This document shows, one piece after another, positions 6,603-15,942 of a stretch of DNA of 64,000 nt (positions are counted from its first letter, which is position 1; each line of letters opens with the position of its first letter). The position numbers and the translations under genes are program-made. A model generated the notes under the pieces. That model had not been told where the DNA came from, did no database searches, and was given only the letters and a program-made list of their open reading frames with translations. The DNA is from Subdoligranulum variabile (GTDB taxonomy: Bacteria; Bacillota; Clostridia; Oscillospirales; Ruminococcaceae): contig SFKI01000016.1 of assembly GCA_004554775.1 (NCBI GenBank), forward strand, positions 1 to 64,000, written 5' to 3'.

Positions 6603-8945
6603 TTACAGCTTTTTCTTCTTTTTCAACACCACCAGATACGCAGCATACACCACCAACGCGGCCAAGCTTACCGTGGTGCCGGTGCGCAGACCGGGGGTGT
6701 GGTAGGTGCAGGTGATGCTGGCTTGTCCCGCCGGGACGCGCAGGGCCATCAGGCCGTCATCGACCTTTTCCATCCGGGCAGGCGTGCCGTTGATGGTGGC
6801 CGTAAAGCCGTCATCATACGGCACGCTGAAAAACACCAGCCGGTCGCTATCATAATTTGTCTCGGCGGTAAAGCCGGTGCAGGTGGCCGTAAAGCTTTGC
6901 ACTGTGCCGGTGCGGCAGGCGGCGCAATCCTCGGCGTAGGCGTCCTGGGAGAAGTCGGTCAGCCGGTCGTCCGGGATGGGCTGCAGCAAATCGCCGTAGG
7001 CGGCGATCTGGTCCTCATCCAGCAGCACGGCTCGCAGCAGGGCCTGGGCGCGGTTCTCTTCGTTCAGTGTATCCAGCTGCTCCTGCGTGATGTAATACTG
7101 CCCGGCAAAGCCCATCGGCACCCAGTTTTCGTTTTCGTAAATCTGGTAGGCGGTCGTGCTGTTTACCAGTGTCCAGTCGTCCAGTTTTTCCGTCTGCCAG
7201 TCGGCTTCCTTATCCTTAGCGACCAGCGTATAGCGCACGCTCAGCAGGCCGCGCAGAGCGTAGTTTTTGACTTCCGGCTTGGAGTTGACATCCCGCTTGA
7301 CGCCGACCTCGGGGTAAAACTCCATAATACTGGGGGCCACGGTGGAGTTGAAAAATTGCAGGCAGCTTTTATCAAACCACAGGCCCAGATTGTTGTGCGC
7401 GCCGTAGGCGTCTATGCGGTAGAAGGTGTCGTCCGGCAGGGCCGCGCGCACTTCCTCGACCGAGTCGTAGGTCTGCGCGATAAGGTCGCTATCGGTATCC
7501 CACTGGGCGTACTTGGTCAGCGAGAGATGCACGCTGCCGTAAACGAAACTGAACGCGAGCACCGCCGCCAGCAGCGCGGTCGGCCAGCGCTGGCGGTCGC
7601 GGAAAAAGTGCCACAACACGCCAAAAAGCAGCAGTCCCAGCACCGTAACGCCAAGGATGGCCCAGAAGCGGGCAGGCTCGTCGGTAACGCCGAGGGTGGT
7701 CACGCCGTCATCGTCGGTGTAGGGCACCAGGCCGAACGCCGCTGCCGAGAGCGTGACGGCCAGCGTCAGCCCCCAGGCACGCGGCAGCTCCCGCCGGGCC
7801 AGGTTGGGCCGCGCCAGCAGCGACGCCGTAGCCCCGCACAGCACGAGCACCGGCATGTAATACCACCGCGCGTAATAGCTGGAATTAAGGGCATAAAACA
7901 GGCTGTTGAGCACCGGCACAAACGCGCAGACGATGCACACCTTTAAAATGTAGGTGAACGGATGGCTGCGCCGCCCGCGGCAGAACGCCAGCCCACCCGC
8001 GGTGCCGACGACCGGCAGATAGGCTGTCAGGCTCGTATGCTTGAGGATGCCCTCGCTGAACATATCCTTAAAATACGGGGCGTCCGGCATCAAAAAGGCG
8101 CTGTAAAAAATGGCACCGTACTGCTGCGATTTCCCGTAGACCAGATACCCGATGCCGTTGAACGGGTCGATGGTACGCGGATTTTGCAAAAGCGACAGCC
8201 CCGCCGGGAGCAGCAGCACGCAGCCGAGCGCGCAGCCCAACACGGTCTCCCCTGCCAGTGCGGCGAACTTGCGCGGGCCGATTTTGTACGCGCGGCCCGC
8301 CAGCATACAGAAAAAGTAGATGACGAGAAAGACCGCCTGCCCCGCAAAAAAGAAGTAGTTGTTGAGCAGGTTCACCGCGACCCAGAACGGGAAGCGGCCT
8401 TTTTTGCCGCTCAGCACGGCATCGTCGAGCGATGCCAGCATGTAGGGGAACAGCGCTACAACGTCGATAAAATGGTTAAAGAAGATATTGTACACCGTAA
8501 AGCCGGAGAATGCGTACAGGCAGCCGGCAACCATGCTCCATTCCTCATCGCGGACCCAGCGGCGCGCCCAGAGGTAGGCCCCGCCCCCGGCGAGGGCGAT
8601 TTTTAAACAGAGCAGCGGGACCATCATCCACGGCATGAACCGCGCAGGCACGAGCAGCGACAGCCAAAAAAACGGGCTGCCCAACAAATAGAACGAATAG
8701 GAGTTGACGAACCCGCTGCCCAGGTCGGTGGCCCAGCTGAAGGTGCCGCCCTGCTTGACGAAGCTGTTAGCGTACTGGTAAAAGTTGATTTGCTGGTCGT
8801 TGAAATCGCCCGCATAGTGGAAATAGCCGCCCCCTGCGGCGGCATCCGCGATGCAGTGCGGCAAAAACAGTGCTGCCGCCACCAGCAGGCAGAGCCAGAA
8901 CACCTGCCAATATCTTGTTTTTTGACCGGGAAGCTGCAATTTCAT
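6603..8945 (-). CDS. YfhO-family multispanning membrane protein
   Basis: A 780-residue membrane protein. A first membrane segment (VFWLCLLVAAALFLPHCI) is followed by the YfhO signature, an external loop with HYAGDFNDQQINFYQYANSF and LGSGFVNSYSFYLLGSPFFW. About a dozen further hydrophobic helices run to about residue 480. A large extracytoplasmic C-terminal domain (about 490-745) and a last helix before KKKKKL complete it. YfhO proteins have GT-C glycosyltransferase-like topology; members act in lipid-linked sugar transfer to teichoic acids or other surface glycans. The substrate here is unknown. It is not in the polysaccharide operon and stands alone, divergent from the next gene. Confidence 0.88.
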   Translation of the reverse strand: MKLQLPGQKTRYWQVFWLCLLVAAALFLPHCIADAAAGGGYFHYAGDFNDQQINFYQYANSFVKQGGTFSWATDLGSGFVNSYSFYLLGSPFFWLSLLVPARFMPWMMVPLLCLKIALAGGGAYLWARRWVRDEEWSMVAGCLYAFSGFTVYNIFFNHFIDVVALFPYMLASLDDAVLSGKKGRFPFWVAVNLLNNYFFFAGQAVFLVIYFFCMLAGRAYKIGPRKFAALAGETVLGCALGCVLLLPAGLSLLQNPRTIDPFNGIGYLVYGKSQQYGAIFYSAFLMPDAPYFKDMFSEGILKHTSLTAYLPVVGTAGGLAFCRGRRSHPFTYILKVCIVCAFVPVLNSLFYALNSSYYARWYYMPVLVLCGATASLLARPNLARRELPRAWGLTLAVTLSAAAFGLVPYTDDDGVTTLGVTDEPARFWAILGVTVLGLLLFGVLWHFFRDRQRWPTALLAAVLAFSFVYGSVHLSLTKYAQWDTDSDLIAQTYDSVEEVRAALPDDTFYRIDAYGAHNNLGLWFDKSCLQFFNSTVAPSIMEFYPEVGVKRDVNSKPEVKNYALRGLLSVRYTLVAKDKEADWQTEKLDDWTLVNSTTAYQIYENENWVPMGFAGQYYITQEQLDTLNEENRAQALLRAVLLDEDQIAAYGDLLQPIPDDRLTDFSQDAYAEDCAACRTGTVQSFTATCTGFTAETNYDSDRLVFFSVPYDDGFTATINGTPARMEKVDDGLMALRVPAGQASITCTYHTPGLRTGTTVSLAALVVYAAYLVVLKKKKKL

Positions 8946-9037
8946 AACAAACCCCGCTGAAAGTCCAGACTATAGGACTTTGTTTTTGGTAAAATCATGG
9001 TATACTGATAGTAACACCACAGAGAGGATCGTGCAAG

Positions 9038-9640
9038 ATGAAAACTTACCCTTTTAGCGCCCTGTTGGGCCGCATGAAGTACATTACCCGCTGGAGCCTG
9101 ATGCGCAGCGGCCGCGCCGAAAGCCTGAGCGAGCACACGGCGGATACCGCATTGCTGGCGCACACGCTGTGCCTGATCGGGCAGAAGTGCCTGTGCGGCG
9201 GAGCCGACCTGCGGCCCGAGATGGTAGCCACGGCAGCGCTGTACCACGACGCGCCGGAGATCCTGACCGGCGACATGCCCACCCCGGTAAAGTACAAAAA
9301 CGAAGCCCTGCGCAGCGCCTACAAGGCGGTGGAGCAGGAAAGTGCCCGCCTGATGGCCAGCTTGCAGCCCGAAGCCCTGCGCGATGAGACCGAGCAGTTT
9401 TTGACCGGCCGCGTGCTGAACGACGCCGAGCGGAAGATCTTAAAGGCGGCGGACCGGCTTTCGGCATTGATCAAATGCTTGGAAGAATGCCAGAGCGGCA
9501 ACCGCGAGTTTGAAGCCGCGCGCGAGCAGCAGCTGGCGACCCTGCACGAGATGGACTGCCCCGAGGCCGAGTATTTTATCACCCACATGCTGCCGTGCTA
9601 TACGCAGAATCTGGATGAGTTGACGAGGGGGAGGTTTTAA
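9038..9640 (+). CDS. yfbR: HD-domain 5'-deoxynucleotidase, YfbR-like
   Basis: A 200-residue HD hydrolase. Metal and substrate residues of YfbR are visible: Arg18-Trp19 (ITRWSLM), His33 (SEHTADTA), His70-Asp71 (LYHDAPEILTGDMPTPVK) and Asp139 (KAADRLSAL). The family removes phosphate from deoxynucleoside 5'-monophosphates in the cytoplasm, contributing to nucleotide pool balance and the alternative dUMP route. The start follows GAGAGGATCGTGCAAG; a TATACT -10 box lies at about 9000. Confidence 0.88.
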   Translation: MKTYPFSALLGRMKYITRWSLMRSGRAESLSEHTADTALLAHTLCLIGQKCLCGGADLRPEMVATAALYHDAPEILTGDMPTPVKYKNEALRSAYKAVEQESARLMASLQPEALRDETEQFLTGRVLNDAERKILKAADRLSALIKCLEECQSGNREFEAAREQQLATLHEMDCPEAEYFITHMLPCYTQNLDELTRGRF

Positions 9641-9649
9641 CGCCTTTGC

Positions 9650-9677
9650 GGCTCCCCTTGAGGGGAGCCATTATTTT
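9650..9677. terminator. Bidirectional terminator between yfbR and dus
   Basis: GGCTCCCC-TTGA-GGGGAGCC followed by ATTATTTTC. It lies between two convergent genes and can serve both. Confidence 0.75.
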
Positions 9678-10654
9678 CACTCCTGCAATTTATACACCGC
9701 GTCGATCAGGCGGTCTACATCGGTGAAATGCTCGAGCATCGAGCAGTAGCGGCGCAGGGCGGCGGCACCGCGCAGGCCCTTCATGTAGTGCATGGCCTGG
9801 CTGCGGGCCTGCGGCATGGCAAGCCACTCGCCTTTTTCCTCGCACATTTCGTAGATCTGCGCGCGCAGGGCGTTCATCCGCTGGTTCAGCGTTGGCTCGG
9901 CGGGGGCATCCTCACCCAGCAGCGCCGCGCGGACCCGGTCAAACAGCCAGGGGTCGCCCAGTGCTCCGCGGCCGATCATCACACCGTCGCAGTCGGTCTC
10001 TTTTAATAAGGCAAGCGCGCCCTCGGCGGTGGTGATATCGCCGTTGGCCAGCACCGGGATAGACACCGCCTGCTTGATGGCCGCAATGGCCTTAGCGTCG
10101 ATGGGCGGCACATACATCTGCTCCCGCGTGCGTCCATGCACGGCAATCAGGTCCGCGCCGTTGGCCTCGCACTGCTTAGCGACTTCGATGCCGGTCAGGT
10201 GGTCGGCATCCCAGCCGATGCGCATTTTCACGGTCAGCGGGGTATCCTCGCCCAAGGCACGGCGCGCAGCGGCGACCATCTGCCCACAGAGCGGCGGGTC
10301 CAGCAACAGCTTACTGCCTGCACCGCTGTTGGTAATTTTGGGCGCAGGGCAGCCCATGTTGATATCCAGAATGTCAAACCGGATGCACTTTTCGCGCACG
10401 AGCAGGATGGCTTTTTCCAGCGCTTCCGGCTCGCAGCCAAACAGCTGGATGGCGTACAGCCCGTGGGGGTGTGCGTCTTTGAGCAGGGCAAAGGATTTTT
10501 GGTCGTTGAAGTTCAGGGCCTTGGCGCTGGCCATCTCACTGACGGTCCAGGCCGCGCCGTGGTCGGCCATCAGATGGCGGCAGGCGGCGTCGGTAAGGCC
10601 CGCCATGGGGGCAAACACCGCCCCGGTGGGGATCTGCAAATTGCGTAACTGCAT
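9677..10654 (-). CDS. dusB: tRNA-dihydrouridine synthase
   Basis: A 325-residue FMN-dependent Dus enzyme that reduces uridines in tRNA. It shows the barrel motifs FAPMAGLTDAACR near the N-terminus, ILDINMGCPAPKITNSGAGS with the catalytic Cys, PLTVKMRIGWD, LIAVHGRTREQMY, PVLANGDITTAEGA and GVMIGRGALGDPWLF. The start is ATG 10654, which has GAGGAA 5 bases upstream; a longer frame exists but its extra 28 residues have no family match. DusB/NifR3 is the usual Firmicutes type; the subtype is not certain. Confidence 0.93.
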   Translation of the reverse strand: MQLRNLQIPTGAVFAPMAGLTDAACRHLMADHGAAWTVSEMASAKALNFNDQKSFALLKDAHPHGLYAIQLFGCEPEALEKAILLVREKCIRFDILDINMGCPAPKITNSGAGSKLLLDPPLCGQMVAAARRALGEDTPLTVKMRIGWDADHLTGIEVAKQCEANGADLIAVHGRTREQMYVPPIDAKAIAAIKQAVSIPVLANGDITTAEGALALLKETDCDGVMIGRGALGDPWLFDRVRAALLGEDAPAEPTLNQRMNALRAQIYEMCEEKGEWLAMPQARSQAMHYMKGLRGAAALRRYCSMLEHFTDVDRLIDAVYKLQE

Positions 10655-10819
10655 GGTGGTTCCTCGTATTGTGTGTTGTGCTTGGCCCCTGCTGCGAGGG
10701 GGCTCTATGCGGCGGCACTTTTCTGAAATGAATTTCAAATCCTATTCTACCATAAATCCGGCTTTTGTGGTATACTAAAAGATAGATTGTTTACATCCGC
10801 TTTAAAAAGGAGCAACGCT

Positions 10820-13333
10820 ATGAAACTGATGGTACTGGACGGCAACAGTCTGGTCAACCGCGCGTTTTTCGGCATTAAGCTGCTGACGACCAAGGACGGC
10901 CGCTATACCAACGCCATTTACGGCTTCCAGAATATTCTGCTCAACCTGCTGGCGGCGCATAAGCCCGACGCGGTCGCCATCGCGTGGGACCTGCGCGCGC
11001 CGACGTTCCGCCACAAGGCGTACGACGGCTACAAGGCCACCCGCCACGGCATGCCCGAGGAGCTGGCCCAGCAGATGCCCGTGCTGAAAGAACTGCTGAC
11101 CGACCTTGGCTTTGTGCAGGTCAGCCAGGAGGGTTGGGAGGCCGACGACATTTTAGGCACGCTGGCCGCCGCCTGCGAGGCCGCCGGGGGCACTACCCTG
11201 CTGGCGACCGGTGACCGCGACAGTTTGCAGCTGGTGGACGACAGCACGACCGTGCTGCTGGCGACCAACAAAGAGACCATCCCGATGGACCCTGCCGCCA
11301 TCCGCGAGAAGTACGGCGTCGAGCCGCCGCAGCTCATCGACGTAAAAAGTCTGATGGGCGACTCGTCCGATAACATCCCCGGCGTGCCCGGCATTGGCGA
11401 AAAGACCGCGCTGGCGCTGGTAGCCAAGTTCGGCACGATGGAAAATATTTACAAAAACCTTGAGGACAAGGCCATCAAGCCCGGCCAGCGCGCCAAGCTG
11501 GCCGCGAACCGCGACAAGGCCGACCTGTCCTACATGCTGGGCACCATCCGCAGGGATGCGCCAATCGAGACAGACCCTGCGGCGTACATCCGCCAGCCCG
11601 GCGACCCAGCCGCTGCGGCGCAGCTGCTGGCCACGCTGGAAATGCACAAGCTGGTCGACCGCTGGGGCCTGACCGGTGGCAGTACGCCCGCCGCGCCCGT
11701 GGATGCCGCCCCGCCGGAGACTGTGGAGCCCGCCCCCCTGCCGCTGCTGGTGGAGGGCCGGCTGTTTGTGGCGCAAAACGCCGACGGCAGCTGGTACGCC
11801 GTGCAGGGCCAGGACGTTTACCTGCCCGACGCTGACCGCCTGGCCGCGCTGCTGGACGGCGATGCCGAAGTCTGGGCGTTTGACGCCAAGCCGCTTTACC
11901 GCCTGGCGCTGGAGCACAGGCAGATCGGCAGTGCGTTGCACTTTGATGGCAAACTGGCTGCGTATCTCTTGAACCCGTCTGCCAGCGGCTACGAGGTGAA
12001 ATCACTGGCTGCCGAGTACGGCGTAGCGGCAGCGTTCCAGTGCGAAGCCGCCCCCGACGCCGGGGTGCTGGCCGCGTTGCTGGAAAAGCTGGCCGCCGAA
12101 CTGGATGCAAGCGGCCAGCGCAAGCTGCATGACGAGATGGAGCTGCCGCTGGCCCGCGTGCTGGCCGACATGGAGCGCATCGGCTTTGCTGTGGACGCCG
12201 ACGGCATCCGCAGCTTTGGCGACAGCCTGCGCGGCGAGCTGGACGGCATTTTGCAAAAGATTTATGCCGAGGTCGGCTATACGTTCAACGTGAACAGCCC
12301 CAAGCAGCTGGGCGAAGCGCTGTTTGACAAGCTGGGCCTGCCGCCGCGCAAAAAGACCGCGCGCGGCTACTCGACCGATGCGGCCACGCTGGAAAGCCTG
12401 CGGCCCTACAGCCCGGTCATTGATGAAATTTTGAAGTACCGCACCTACGCCAAGCTACTTTCCACCTACGTGGACGGCCTGCTGGCGGCGCAGGCGGCGG
12501 ACGGGCGCGTACACTCGACCTTTATCCAGACCGAAGCGCGCACCGGGCGCATCTCTTCGTCCGAACCGAACTTGCAGAACATCCCCATCCGCACCGAGCT
12601 GGGCAGCCGTCTGCGCGGGTACTTTGTGGCCGGGGACGGCTGGCAGCTGGTCGACGCCGACTACTCGCAGATCGAACTGCGTATTCTGGCGCATATCACC
12701 GGCGACGAGCACATGCAGCAGGCGTTTTTGCACGGGGCGGACATCCACCGCTCAACCGCCGCGAAAATTTACCACATCCCGGAAAGCGAAGTCACGCCGC
12801 AGCTGCGCTCGGCCAGCAAGGCCATCAACTTTGGCATCATGTACGGCAAGGGCGCGTATTCGCTGAGCAAAGATCTCGATGTATCGGTAAAAGAGGCCGA
12901 CGCATTTTTGAAAACCTATCTCGACACCTTCCCCAAGGTGGACGGCTATATGCAGGACTGCATCGCCCACGCGAAGGACACCGGCTATGTGGAAACGCTG
13001 TTTGGCCGCCGCCGCGCGCTGCCCGAGCTGGCAAGCTCCAACTTCCAGGTGCGCGCCAGCGGTGAGCGGATGGCCCGCAACACACCCATCCAGGGCACGG
13101 CGGCGGATATCATCAAACTGGCCATGGTGCATGTGTGGCAGCGCCTGCGCGATGAAAAATTGCAGGCCCGCCTGCTGCTGCAAGTACACGATGAACTGAT
13201 CGTGGAAGCGCCGGACAGCGAGGTTGACGCCGTGCGCCGCATTTTGCAGGAGGAAATGGAGCATGTGGTACACTACAGCGTGCCCCTGACCACCGAGGTA
13301 GGCACCGGCAAAACCTGGCTGGAAGCGCATTGA
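10820..13333 (+). CDS. polA: DNA polymerase I
   Basis: An 837-residue PolA. The 5'-3' exonuclease domain (1 to about 290) carries LMVLDGNSLVNRAFFG and KSLMGDSSDNIPGVPGIGEK. The middle domain lacks the DxE exonuclease motif (QNADGSWYAV stands in its place), so proofreading is probably lost, as in Bacillus and Taq enzymes. The polymerase domain (about 430-837) has motif A DYSQIELR, motif B RSASKAINFGIMYGKG and motif C VHDELIVE. The start is ATG 10820, with AAGGAG 7 bases upstream. It works in Okazaki fragment maturation and repair. Confidence 0.97.
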   Translation: MKLMVLDGNSLVNRAFFGIKLLTTKDGRYTNAIYGFQNILLNLLAAHKPDAVAIAWDLRAPTFRHKAYDGYKATRHGMPEELAQQMPVLKELLTDLGFVQVSQEGWEADDILGTLAAACEAAGGTTLLATGDRDSLQLVDDSTTVLLATNKETIPMDPAAIREKYGVEPPQLIDVKSLMGDSSDNIPGVPGIGEKTALALVAKFGTMENIYKNLEDKAIKPGQRAKLAANRDKADLSYMLGTIRRDAPIETDPAAYIRQPGDPAAAAQLLATLEMHKLVDRWGLTGGSTPAAPVDAAPPETVEPAPLPLLVEGRLFVAQNADGSWYAVQGQDVYLPDADRLAALLDGDAEVWAFDAKPLYRLALEHRQIGSALHFDGKLAAYLLNPSASGYEVKSLAAEYGVAAAFQCEAAPDAGVLAALLEKLAAELDASGQRKLHDEMELPLARVLADMERIGFAVDADGIRSFGDSLRGELDGILQKIYAEVGYTFNVNSPKQLGEALFDKLGLPPRKKTARGYSTDAATLESLRPYSPVIDEILKYRTYAKLLSTYVDGLLAAQAADGRVHSTFIQTEARTGRISSSEPNLQNIPIRTELGSRLRGYFVAGDGWQLVDADYSQIELRILAHITGDEHMQQAFLHGADIHRSTAAKIYHIPESEVTPQLRSASKAINFGIMYGKGAYSLSKDLDVSVKEADAFLKTYLDTFPKVDGYMQDCIAHAKDTGYVETLFGRRRALPELASSNFQVRASGERMARNTPIQGTAADIIKLAMVHVWQRLRDEKLQARLLLQVHDELIVEAPDSEVDAVRRILQEEMEHVVHYSVPLTTEVGTGKTWLEAH

Positions 13334-13373
13334 GTTCAAGCACGGCACAGCTTGCGGAACAGAGTGTAGGGGC

Positions 13374-13547
13374 GAGCAGTGCTCGCCCGTGGAACCCATG
13401 GCAGCGCAGGGCTGCACGGGCCGATATAGAATCGGCCCCTACGGATTTTGCCTGCCACGTGTAGGGGCGGATTCCATATCCGCCCGTGGGATTTGCTGTT
13501 ACGCCGGACTCTGCGGGCGGGCACTGCCCGCCCCTACAAGGCTTTTT
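13374..13547. repeat. Four tandem TAGGGGC-family hairpins between polA and tsaD
   Basis: Four hairpin units in alternating orientation: 13376-13397 (core GAGCAGTGCTC), 13416-13440 (core CCGATATAGAATCGG), 13463-13486 (core CGGATTCCATATCCG) and 13517-13543 (core GGGCACTGCCC). Each is bounded by TAGGGGC on one side and GCCCGTG, or a degenerate form of it, on the other. The stems differ in sequence but stay paired, which suggests selection for structure. This explains the whole 245-base gap. Confidence 0.75.
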
Positions 13548-13578
13548 GACAGTTTGAGTCACAATAAGGGTGATTGTA

Positions 13579-14586
13579 ATGTATGTTTTAGGAATTGAAT
13601 CGACCTGCGATGAGACGGCGGCGGCGATCGTGGAGGATGGCCGCAAAGTCATCTCGAACGTGATCTCCACCAGCGTGAAAGAGCAGGCCCTGTACGGCGG
13701 CGTGGTGCCGGAGATCGCCAGCCGCCGCCATGCCGAGTATATCAGCGCCACCGTGGACAAGGCGCTGGCCGACGCCAACATGACGATGAAAGATGTGGAC
13801 GCCGTGGCCGTAACCTTTGCGCCGGGGTTGATCGGCGCGGTGCTGGTAGGCGTCAACTTTGCCAAGGGGCTGGCCTACGCGGCAGGCAAACCGCTGGTGC
13901 CGGTGCATCATCTGCGCGGGCACATCGCCGCCAACTATCTGACCCACCAGAATCTGCATCCGCCGTTCCTCTGCCTGGTGGCCAGCGGCGGACACAGCCA
14001 CATTGTAATGGTCGAGGACTGGTGCCGCTATACGGTCTTGGGCCGCACGGTCGACGATGCTGCGGGCGAAGCCTACGACAAGGTAGCCCGCACGCTGGGC
14101 TTGCCTTACCCCGGCGGCCCCAGTGTGGCCGCTGCCGCGCGCGACGGCGACCCCCACGCCTACAAGCTGCCGGTGCCGCATGTGGAGGGCAAGTACAATG
14201 TCAGCTTCAGCGGCCTGAAAACCGCCGTCATCAACGAGGTACACAACGCCGAGCAGAAAGGCCAGCCGGTCAATGTGGCCGACATGGCCGCCAGCTTCCA
14301 GGAGCGCATCGACCAGATCCTGGCGAAGAAGCTGCTTTCCGCAGCCGCCGACACCGGTGCCAAACAGGTCGTGCTGGCTGGCGGTGTGGCCGCCAACGGC
14401 CGTCTGCGCCAGCTGGTAAACGACGGTGCCCAAAAACTGGGGGCCCGCGTCTTTTTGCCCGAGCTGAAATACTGCGGCGACAACGGCGCCATGATCGCCG
14501 CGCAGGGCTACTACGAATATCAGGACGGCAACCTTGCCGACTGGACCCTGAACGGCCTGCCAACGCTGGGGATCGATTATCGGTAA
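13579..14586 (+). CDS. tsaD: tRNA threonylcarbamoyladenosine (t6A) transferase subunit TsaD
   Basis: A 335-residue TsaD (Kae1/YgjD family), the transferase that places threonylcarbamoyl on A37 of ANN-decoding tRNAs, with TsaB, TsaC and TsaE. It begins MYVLGIESTCDETAAAIVED, carries the metal-binding HHLRGH (residues 110-115) and ATPase-fold motifs PGLIGAVLVG, SGGHSHIVMV and VLAGGVAANGRLR. The start is ATG 13579, 8 bases after AAGGG; a GTG three codons earlier overlaps that site. Confidence 0.97.
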   Translation: MYVLGIESTCDETAAAIVEDGRKVISNVISTSVKEQALYGGVVPEIASRRHAEYISATVDKALADANMTMKDVDAVAVTFAPGLIGAVLVGVNFAKGLAYAAGKPLVPVHHLRGHIAANYLTHQNLHPPFLCLVASGGHSHIVMVEDWCRYTVLGRTVDDAAGEAYDKVARTLGLPYPGGPSVAAAARDGDPHAYKLPVPHVEGKYNVSFSGLKTAVINEVHNAEQKGQPVNVADMAASFQERIDQILAKKLLSAAADTGAKQVVLAGGVAANGRLRQLVNDGAQKLGARVFLPELKYCGDNGAMIAAQGYYEYQDGNLADWTLNGLPTLGIDYR

Positions 14587-14603
14587 TTTTAGCATTATAC
14601 ATA

Positions 14604-14645
14604 AAGACACCCGCTTTCCCGGAAATGGGAGAGCGGGTGTTCTGT
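14604..14645. terminator. Bidirectional terminator between tsaD and the polysaccharide operon
   Basis: ACACCCGCTTTCCC and GGGAGAGCGGGTGT form a strong stem 20 bases after tsaD and just beyond the last gene of the convergent operon. Confidence 0.85.
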
Positions 14646-14648
14646 ATT

Positions 14649-15929
14649 TTATAGCAATTCTTCCTTGCAAAGCTGGGCATCGGGCAAATGGGTCGCGCCG
14701 AAATAGACGGTCTGCCAGGCAGCTTCGCCCTGCTTTACGGTGTTGACCAGCTTGAACTGCACGCCCTGGGTGCGGTCCTCGGTGTTGAAGCTGCCGCCGT
14801 CCCCCAGCGTAAAGGTGGTAAACACATTGCTGTAGGTGCCTGCGGCCAGCATGCCGAAATCATACTTTGCCACCACACGGTTGCGGCCCTTGCGGATGTG
14901 CATGCCATACAGACAGGCCGTAGCAACCGGCACATCAAACTCGTCGTGTACCTCAAAGAAGATGCCGATCTGGTCGCGATCCTCGGTGGAGTCGTAGATG
15001 TACTCCACTTCCACGGGCCGGCTGCGTTCAATGGCTTCCAGCGTGTCTACGTGAAATTCTACGCTGCGCATTCGGATGCTTTTGCGTTCGATCCAACTCG
15101 GGCGGCGGAAATCGGTAAAGTCCAGAAAGCGCTCGCTGCTGTAGTTGTTGGACATGTAGATTGCAATGCCGGTGTCGACGTCGCCGTCAAAGACGACCTT
15201 GCCTTTGTCCAGGACGATGCAGCGGTCGCAGAGGTCGCGGATGGTGGCCATATTGTGGCTGACGTAGAGCACCGTGCGGCCGTCCTGCTTGGCGGCCTGG
15301 CGCATCTTGGTCAGGCACTTTTTCTGGAACTTCATGTCACCGACGGCGAGAACCTCGTCCATAATCATGATCTCGCTGTCCAGGTGGGCCGCCACGCTGA
15401 AAGCCAGCTTGACATACATGCCGCTGGAATAGCGCTTGACCGGGGTGTCGATGAAGTCGCCGACCTCGGAGAACTCGATGATCTGGTTCATTTTGGCGTC
15501 GATCTCGGCGCGGGTCATGCCCAAAATCGCGCCGTTGAGGTAAACATTCTCGCGGCCCGTCATTTCGGGATGGAAGCCGGTGCCGACTTCCAGCATCGAG
15601 GCCACGCGGCCGTACAGGTCAATATCGCCGGAGGTAGGGGCCGTCACGTGGGTCAGCAGCTTGAGCAGCGTGGACTTGCCCGCGCCGTTGGAGCCGATGA
15701 TACCCACGGCCTCTCCTTTGTTTACTGTAAAGCTGACGCCGTTGAGCGCCATAAAGGTGGTGCCCACCAAGCGCTGGTCGGTGCCGATCTGGGTGTTGGG
15801 GTCCTCTTTTCCGCGCTTGCGGGCCCACCAGCTTTGCAGGTCGCCGCGCAGCGTGCCGCCGCCGATCTGGCCCAGGCGGTACTGCTTTTTGACGTCCTGC
15901 ACGCGGATCATTAAATCCTGATTTTCCAT
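14649..15929 (-). CDS. Polysaccharide ABC exporter ATP-binding protein (Wzt/TagH type)
   Basis: A 426-residue ATPase. The nucleotide-binding domain (about 1-260) has Walker A GSNGAGKS near residue 80, a signature RYSSGMYVKL and Walker B IMIMDEVLAVGD, all typical of the Wzt/TagH exporters. Residues of about 280-426 form an extra beta-rich domain resembling the Wzt C-terminal glycan-binding domain (FFEVHDEFDVPVATACLYG), which in O-antigen exporters recognises the end of the finished chain. ATG 15929 is chosen because GGGAGG lies 7 bases upstream. Last gene of the operon; its permease ends 13 bases before it. Confidence 0.92.
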   Translation of the reverse strand: MENQDLMIRVQDVKKQYRLGQIGGGTLRGDLQSWWARKRGKEDPNTQIGTDQRLVGTTFMALNGVSFTVNKGEAVGIIGSNGAGKSTLLKLLTHVTAPTSGDIDLYGRVASMLEVGTGFHPEMTGRENVYLNGAILGMTRAEIDAKMNQIIEFSEVGDFIDTPVKRYSSGMYVKLAFSVAAHLDSEIMIMDEVLAVGDMKFQKKCLTKMRQAAKQDGRTVLYVSHNMATIRDLCDRCIVLDKGKVVFDGDVDTGIAIYMSNNYSSERFLDFTDFRRPSWIERKSIRMRSVEFHVDTLEAIERSRPVEVEYIYDSTEDRDQIGIFFEVHDEFDVPVATACLYGMHIRKGRNRVVAKYDFGMLAAGTYSNVFTTFTLGDGGSFNTEDRTQGVQFKLVNTVKQGEAAWQTVYFGATHLPDAQLCKEELL

Positions 15930-15942
15930 GCCGTACCTCCCG

